Source of the DNA: Tubiluchus corallicola
Taxonomy: Eukaryota > Priapulida > Priapulimorpha > Priapulimorphida > Tubiluchidae
DNA: 22,500 nucleotides
Assembly: GCA_030141605.1 (NCBI GenBank)
Contig: JAQGDQ010000607.1
Span: 1-22,500 of the forward strand
Direction: 5' to 3'
Under the pieces are notes generated by a model that ran no database searches, was not told the origin of the DNA, and was given only the letters and a program-made list of their open reading frames with translations. This document shows, in pieces, positions 17,353 to 22,500 of this stretch. The number at the start of each line of letters is the position of its first letter. Positions within the stretch are counted from its first letter, which is position 1. Both the position numbers and the translations under genes were made by a program.

Positions 17353-17844
17353 CAGTGTTCCCTCACTTATCCGTTCCAGGCCCACCCATGATAAGTATAT
17401 TTCCGCGAAGTAGCTATACTTATTTTAGGGTCGCTTTCCATCAATCAACCAATCATGTGTTGTGTACAATCTCACGTCAGCAAGTAGCATCTCAAGCGGG
17501 CGCAAGTACTACATTTCGTTTTTGGTGTATATTCGTCCACCGAATAAATACTCTATTTACTGTAAATGGTAATTTCTTATGATTTAAAATATTCTTTTAA
17601 TGTTAGAATTAATATTTTTAATATATTTTGATACATTTTGTGATATTTTTTGCAAAATTCATCAAATCTATACATTAATGTACAATACGTACTACGCATG
17701 CGCAAAAATACTTTAGATGGAGTACCGCAAAAACCCGCGAATCAGCGAAAATATCGCGATAAATATTTTACATTAATATTTTTGAAAAACCCGCGAAACA
17801 GCGAGTCCGCGATAAACGAACCGCGAAGTAGCGAGGGAGCACTG
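17353..17844 (+). mobile_element. pogo/Tigger-like MITE with TA duplication
   Basis: The left end CAGTGTTCCCTCAC and right inverted end CAGTGCTCCCTCGC match the CAGT..TCCCTCG TIR type of pogo/Tigger Tc1-mariner elements. TA flanks at 17351-17352 and 17845-17846. Both subterminal regions contain repeated CCGCGAA..AGCGA words. It is 492 bp and non-coding; the open frame across its left half is an artefact. Confidence 0.85.
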
Positions 17845-17846
17845 TA

Positions 17847-18371
17847 GTTTAAATAATTCTACACTCATATCTAGGTGGTGGCGGTATCAGTGCAGAGATT
17901 GTTTATTTTAGTGACACATTTTCAATTTACATCAGTAAGAACTTAAAATTGTTATAACAATTACAATGACAATTACTTATATAACCCTCGTAAACCGCGA
18001 AGTAGCGAGGGAAGACTGTATTGTGAAAACCTGTAGTATTCTGTATCTTTCATCATATTTGCATGTTTTAATGCTGCAGCTGAATGTTTAACGACTGTCG
18101 TGTTACGAGCAACTAATGCATAGAAAAGAGTTACTCTGGTACAGTGCTGCAAATCAAACTCAGGGTGATTCTTAGAAGAAATTCGTTTATCTTCATCCTA
18201 TTGTGTCAAAAAAGGAGTCGGACTCACGAACGCAAAAAACGCACGCAATTTGTGGCTTCATCCACAAAACAAATGATCAAAACGTTAAAAGGGTAGGGTG
18301 CCAAAAATTTTATTGCGTGTAGAGAGAAGTATATTGCAATGTTTAGTCTAGCAGCACTTTTTATTTTTCAG
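17847..18371. other. Intron with a second pogo-like end fragment
   Basis: At about 17985-18018, CCTCGTAAACCGCGAAGTAG and the following cgagggaagactg repeat the right end of the MITE above, with TA after it (18019-18020). No left partner is clear. The rest is featureless until the acceptor TTATTTTTCAG at 18371. Confidence 0.7.
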
Positions 18372-18502
18372 TGGATCAAACCAGATGCAAGTGTGAGGCT
18401 GCCCGATTTTCACACCCTAATTTCTTATTACCAAGCGGAAAATTCTATACTGATAGCATTAAAAAATGATGAGTTGATGTTATACGTCAATGGAGAGTTA
18501 GG
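18372..18502 (+). CDS. Pentraxin-like domain, second exon (partial gene)
   Basis: Acceptor TTTTTATTTTTCAG (18371) and a near-consensus donor TTAGG|GTAAGT (18503). It starts on a codon boundary, matching the previous exon's end, and leaves two bases. It reads WIKPDASVRLPDF, then HTLISYYQAENSILIAL and LMLYVNGELG. The SYxxxENxxLIxL pattern corresponds to FSYATxxxDNEILIF of pentraxins, followed by the VGG/VNG turn. The second disulphide Cys, the HxCxxW motif and the calcium-binding loop expected downstream are not found before the window ends, so the gene continues beyond it or those exons are unrecognised. Confidence 0.8.
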
Positions 18503-18775
18503 GTAAGTAGGGGAAACCGGGGCAACTTTTTGCATGCCCTAGTTGTTACAGCAGTTGTTTTTGCAACTAAAGACCATCGAACCACTGAGGTCAAATTGTT
18601 TACCGATCAGCTCCAGGTTATGAAAGTCAATGTTCCTGTACTAACTTATCAAAACTAGAGTGAACATCACTTGTACTTCTTTACTTGTCCTGTGCTGTGC
18701 ACTTATACATATTACAACGTGTATTGCATAATTCTTTTCAGTTTTGGGTAGAGATTTGGTTTGCGTATTTCAAGA
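18503..18775. other. Intronic sequence without recognised features
   Basis: No supported exon or repeat. Confidence 0.4.
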
Positions 18776-18917
18776 GTTTGTATTTTTAGTGAATAGATGG
18801 CGCTAGCAGGTCGAGAGCGGTAAACAATAATCAACAGATAGTCGCAGTTTGTATTTTTAGTGGATAGATGGCGCTAGCAGGTCGAGCGCGGTAAACAATA
18901 ATCAACAGATAGTCGCA
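18776..18917 (+). repeat. 71-bp tandem duplication
   Basis: Copies 18776-18846 and 18847-18917 differ only at aGTGAAtag/aGTGGAtag and cGAGAgc/cGAGCgc. The unit includes ATAGATGGCGCTAGCAGGTC. Confidence 0.97.
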
Positions 18918-19206
18918 TACATATGCGAACAAGTTTTTTAAGATACAAGTAATGACTACTCTATTTACAAAATCCATTGCTTTATCACATTTGTATTTTC
19001 GTCTTAAATAAACTCGAAGTTAAAACAACCACAACATCCTACTTGTTGAAACATTTGCCAAACTAACCAGCGTTACAAAACTTATCTTAAGGCAAAACAG
19101 CTAACCTGTGCCAAATAACGAAAAGATTTAGTAGTCTAATCTAATAAGTAAGTTGTACTGAACTTGAGTTTTAGTGATTCAGCTATTGTTGATAATAACA
19201 CGATAC
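18918..19206. other. Intronic or downstream sequence without recognised features
   Basis: No supported exon or repeat. Confidence 0.4.
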
Positions 19207-19214
19207 ATTATTAT

Positions 19215-19540
19215 TAGGGGTGAGCATTCTCTACCAGAAAGCAAATTCGCATCGAACCGAATTCGAATTGAGATTGAACGATTTTCGAACAAGTTTTCGA
19301 ACCACCAGTAAAAATTAGTCTTACAAAGATCATGCATATTACTAGATTTTGTTCTGCAATAAAACGACTAGTAATTTCTTTAAAATTGTGTGCAGAAATC
19401 ACAGCTAAATTATGCTAATTACATGATGTTTCAATCGTTTTAATGATAAATAACATATGTGATTGAAGTGCTGAATTATTCGAATCTATAGTTTTGGATT
19501 CGAATCGAGTTCGTACTCGAACGTTCGATGCTCACCCCTA
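19215..19540 (-). mobile_element. hAT-type MITE, copy 2 (inverted relative to copy 1)
   Basis: Perfect 13-bp TIR TAGGGGTGAGCAT at both ends. The 8-bp flanks ATTATTAT (19207-19214, 19541-19548) are identical, though they sit in an ATT-rich site where chance matches are easy. The reverse complement aligns closely with 883-1254 but lacks one TTCGAA-rich block near one end, giving 326 bp. Confidence 0.92.
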
Positions 19541-19752
19541 ATTATTATTGCTCGCATTACGATACACTTTCACAAACCTTGCTAGAAAACATGTTAAAAT
19601 ATGACCTAATGACTGTTTCAAGTTGATGTACCTGAATTTCTATCTAGTAGAAAATAACGAAACACGATACACCATTATGCGTGTTGCCGAACTACTTTAT
19701 TTAAAATGCGTTCTGACGCATTAATACATAACAATGACAACTAAATTCAAAT

Positions 19753-19935
19753 CTCGGTTTGCCGAACAAAAGCGCGGAGACTTCGCGTCATTACACGCTG
19801 CTTGGTTGCACTGATGTAATGATGTAAACAAAATGACGGCTCGCCATCTAGCGGTCAGCTCGCGAAACAACGGACGGTGTCCGTACTATGCGGTCCAGAT
19901 TTTGTCCAATTCTTCCGATATCCGTAAAAGCGAGC
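19753..19935 (+). mobile_element. MITE-like repeat, copy B (shorter)
   Basis: Begins TCTCGGTTTGCCGAACAAAA and shares the blocks listed for copy A at 15971-16382. About 220 bp of copy A's middle are absent and the right terminus is worn. Confidence 0.7.
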
Positions 19936-20055
19936 TGACATACTAAAAATCTAAACAATCATGATAATTTTAAGATCATCAGAACATCTCAGAAACATAA
20001 AATTAAAAATATGTCCGCTATTATCAAGATTAAAAATTAAGATTTTTTAAGGCGT

Positions 20056-20411
20056 ACCGAGTGGAAACGACAAAATTACATAGACACATGTAAGCCAGAA
20101 GAGGTTAAAGATATATTGAAAATAAGACTGAATATGATTAAAGTTAAAGGGAACTACAAGAATGAGTTTAAGGATCAGTTATTAGGCCCAGTGTGTGGGG
20201 AGGATGATGATACTACTGAACATACGCTTAAATGTGACAGATATCGAGAATGGAAAAAATTTTGAACTCAGATGTATTAATGAACAGTGAAAAGGAAGGA
20301 TTGCTAGAAATTAGAAATCTAGTGAACAAATGCATGGAATACAGGATAAAGGCAAATAAAGACATTGAACTTGGAAAAGACAACAAAAAGATCAGCGTTA
20401 AAGAAGAATAG
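20056..20411 (+). pseudogene. LINE ORF2 3' end remnant
   Basis: Two adjacent frames carry the remnant. 20056-20265 reads CKPEEVKDILKIRLNMIKVK, GNYKNEF, then VCGEDDDTTEHTLKC. 20280-20411 continues in another frame as a Lys/Glu-rich tail with a stop at 20409-20411. The EDDDTTEHxLxC motif resembles the C-terminal zinc-knuckle region after the reverse transcriptase of non-LTR retrotransposons (CPLC..E.DT.EH.L..C). The first Cys of the usual CxxC is replaced by Gly. The polymerase is missing, so this is a 5'-truncated, frameshifted copy. The clade is not assigned. Confidence 0.7.
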
Positions 20412-20716
20412 ACTTTGCACCCTATAAAGGTGGCCGCTTCTGATAGGTGGGGAGAGTCGAGTATCGCAATCGCAATTTCAAGATGAGGGTTTGGTGTTGT
20501 AATTAACTCAACTAAGCAAAAAAATGCCTAAACGTGGCGAAGGGTTTATGCACACCCACACTTTCAAGGTCAAAGAATGTGACGAGCATGTTTTATGCGC
20601 CTTGTTAGATTGGAAAGAAGCGTGACTGACATAACCAAATATATTTTTTCCTAACTATCATAAAAACTAAATACAGCTGTATGTTGGCTAAAAAAGATGT
20701 ATTACCAAGTAGCTAT
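20412..20716. other. Probable LINE 3' UTR, then unassigned sequence
   Basis: CCCTATAAAGGTGGCCGCTT just after the LINE stop is GC-richer and probably belongs to its 3' UTR. The end of the element is not visible, and nothing coding is seen. Confidence 0.35.
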
Positions 20717-21352
20717 TGAGGTGTACAGAGTAATGTACTTACAATAAGCAAAATGATCACTAAGGTGTATAGAGTGATGTGCTCATAATAAGCAAAATAA
20801 CCACTAAGGTGTATAGAGTAATGTGCTTATAATAAGCAAAATAACCACTAAGGTGTATAGAGTAATGTGCTTATAATAAGCAAAATAACCACTAAGGTGT
20901 TTAGGGTAATGTGCTCATAATAAGCAAAATAGCCACGAATGTGTATAGAGTAATGTGCTTATAATAAGCAAAATAACCACTAAGGTGTTTAGGGTAATGT
21001 GCTCATAATAAGCAAAATAGCCACGAATGTGTACAGAGTAATGTGCTCATAATAAGCAAAATAACCACTAAGGTGTATAGATTGATGTGCTTATAATAAG
21101 CAAAATAATCGCTAAGGTGCATAGATTGATGTGCTTATAATAAGCAAAATAATCGCTAAGGTGCATAGATTGATGTTCTTATAATAAGCCAAATAACCAC
21201 TAAGGTGTATAGAGTAAAGTGCTTATAATAAGCAAAATAACCACTAAAGTGTATAGAGTAAAGTGCTTATAATAAGCCAAATAACCACTAAGGTGTATAA
21301 AGTAAAGTGCTTATAATAAACAAGCTAACCACTCAGGTGTATAGAGTGATGT
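20717..21352 (+). repeat. 44-bp minisatellite, about 14.5 copies
   Basis: Copies start every 44 bp from 20717 (20761, 20805, 20849 ... 21333). The unit is like TAAGGTGTATAGAGTAATGT followed by gcttataataagcaaaataaccac. Variant pairs (TTTAGGGTAATG followed by a GAATGTG copy) recur at 20893 and 20981, showing an 88-bp duplication. There are no unique spacers, so it is not a CRISPR. Confidence 0.97.
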
Positions 21353-21465
21353 AGCAAGAATGAAGAGGCAAAGAAAGCAGAATCAGCGTAACTTCTCGTA
21401 GTCATGTTGTCTGTATTTGTCAATGATTAAAATGGTGTTTCCTACTGGAAATCGATGAAAACGAC

Positions 21466-21636
21466 ATTAGATTAGCCAGGGTCATAAAAGTGCTAGGCAG
21501 GACTGCATCTCAAGGTCAATGTACACAGGTTCGAGTGCAGTTTTTGAACGAAACATCTTGCTCCATCATTCGTAATGTTGAGCGACCTGTGCGCGAAGGC
21601 GACATCTTGACGCTGATGGAAAGTGAAGATCGGTAG
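21466..21636 (+). pseudogene. RPS28: Ribosomal protein S28 (eS28) pseudogene
   Basis: An uninterrupted frame reads [49 protein letters not shown], then SEDR and a stop at 21634-21636. This is nearly the whole of the small ribosomal subunit protein S28 (about 69 residues; [24 protein letters not shown]..., SIIRNVKGPVREGD). The normal start (MDxxxPIKLARV) is lost with no in-frame ATG nearby, the C-terminal arginine-rich REARRLR is cut short, and substitutions fall at normally invariant sites (T to I, G to A, KGP to ERP). Lack of introns suggests a retrocopy, but no poly(A) tail is visible. Confidence 0.93.
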
Positions 21637-21800
21637 CACAGAATTTTTTTATTTGAGCCACAAATTGACGAAATTTAATGTAAAAGAATTACCGTGTTTG
21701 AAAAATGAACTACCGTGCGCTAAAAAGTCACTGATATCAGAATGCATTCTATGTAGTTGTTGTGGAGATCGCTGGCGCCTATTAGAATTAAATAGAACAT

Positions 21801-22130
21801 TGTAGAATGTTCCATTAGAATAATCGTCTTACCTTGTAGAATGTTCTAGAAAGAAACGTCTGGAATGCTCCCTGGCACACTATATAAGGCGAAGCAGGCT
21901 GCTGAGACACACACACAGGCAGATTCACACGGACGCCACTTACACATTCTCTTGTATACTTGTATTTTCAGATACACTCAAACGCTTTCCAGATTTTCAC
22001 GTTTACTGTAATCATTTCGTGTTCCTTCATACTTTTGTGTTGTAGAATTCTCGCTTAATAAACTAGTTCAATTTGACGAAGTGTTTTCTGGTTTTCTCTA
22101 CGAGCCTTCCGAGAGAAACAAAACACAACA
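21801..22130 (+). mobile_element. Candidate solo LTR of a retrotransposon
   Basis: Starts TGTAGAATGTTCC (21801; or the similar TGTAGAATGTTCT at 21835) and ends AAACACAACA (22130), i.e. TG...CA. In order it holds a TATA box TATATAAG (21881-21888), a polyadenylation signal AATAAA (22057-22062) and a short U5-like end, the layout of an LTR. No internal retroviral-type genes follow, and neither possible start gives a matching target duplication, so the call is tentative. Confidence 0.55.
21838..21852 (+). promoter_or_regulatory. Heat-shock-element-like motif upstream of a TATA box
   Basis: AGAAT-GTTCT-AGAAA is three contiguous alternating nGAAn/nTTCn pentamers, the canonical binding site of heat shock factor. 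It sits about 29 bp before TATATAAG (21881). A second partial set (AGAAC, gap, AGAAT-GTTCC) lies at 21794-21813. Function is inferred from the motif only. Confidence 0.55.
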
Positions 22131-22500
22131 GTAGTGTACGGGACTGTCATAGGCCCAATTTAACGTATGTTTCCAGCTGACTTGTGAGAGTGTTCTGATA
22201 ATGATAATGCCAGCCTTGTTGTTAGCAATAATAGCCGTTGTTTTTTGCGTTAATATAAATATTTTTGATTGCATTTTCATCCTTCAGTTATTTGAAGTTG
22301 ATTAGTGAATTTTAAACAGATCAAGTTGCTAAGTAAAATAGCAATAATGTAATTTTACTACTATTCATGAGTGAAATAGCTACAGTGTCATCCCAATAAT
22401 CACATACATCCATTGAAGGATGGCTTGACTAGTTGACCTTCTTGGTCTTTCGCCACCCTATTTCCATTGTGATAATTAAATACATTTACTTGCCTCAGTT
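22131..22500. other. No recognised gene or repeat
   Basis: AT-rich. No further pentraxin exon or retroelement coding sequence is seen. Confidence 0.4.

Noticed and set aside
17325-17582. 85-codon frame
   Set aside because: Lies across the left half of the pogo-like MITE and has no splice or domain support.
20717-21352. CRISPR-like regular array
   Set aside because: Repeats are contiguous 44-bp units with no unique spacers and the DNA is eukaryotic.

Overview
This is eukaryotic, almost certainly invertebrate metazoan, nuclear DNA. It is AT-rich and repeat-dense, has phase-consistent introns with GT..AG borders, and carries hAT, Tc1 and pogo-like DNA transposons, a tRNA-derived SINE, a 5S-rRNA-derived element, a LINE tail, a candidate LTR and many mini- and microsatellites. 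The SINE body and the pentraxin-type gene would suit a marine invertebrate such as a mollusc or cnidarian, but I cannot name a taxon from the sequence alone.

One host gene can be supported. It lies on the + strand and spans much of the window. Four exons (4567-4714, 12521-12850, 15754-15869, 18372-18502) have good splice borders and matching phases (1/1, 1/1, 0/0). They encode a secretory-type hydrophobic start, a very basic linker with an internal two-copy repeat, then the first half of a pentraxin/LamG-like jelly-roll domain. The first exon (with the start codon) and the rest of the domain are not identified here. Exon 2 could also be read through to a stop at 12907-12909 beside a polyadenylation-like ATTAAA.

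Layout. 1-2150: inverted repeat with a 167-bp perfectly identical arm pair, (AAT)n/(ATT)n tracts, a SINE and a hAT MITE with an intact 8-bp target duplication. 2206-3709: a hAT transposase relic whose C-terminal dimerisation motif is amplified into 18 in-frame 72-bp copies. 4567-4714: exon. The 7.8-kb intron that follows holds a 15-bp two-letter satellite, a long pyrimidine tract, a 55-bp array joined to a 5S-derived element, and several dispersed repeats. 12521-12850: exon. Next come a ~300-bp-arm inverted repeat, an internally deleted Tc1 element and another dispersed repeat copy. 15754-15869 and 18372-18502: pentraxin-domain exons, with two MITEs between them. 18503-22500: a 71-bp duplication, a second hAT MITE, a LINE 3' remnant, a 44-bp array, an RPS28 pseudogene and a candidate LTR with heat-shock-element-like motifs.

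The most unusual item is the 72-bp array: an 18-fold expansion, open in frame, of part of a hAT transposase dimerisation domain.
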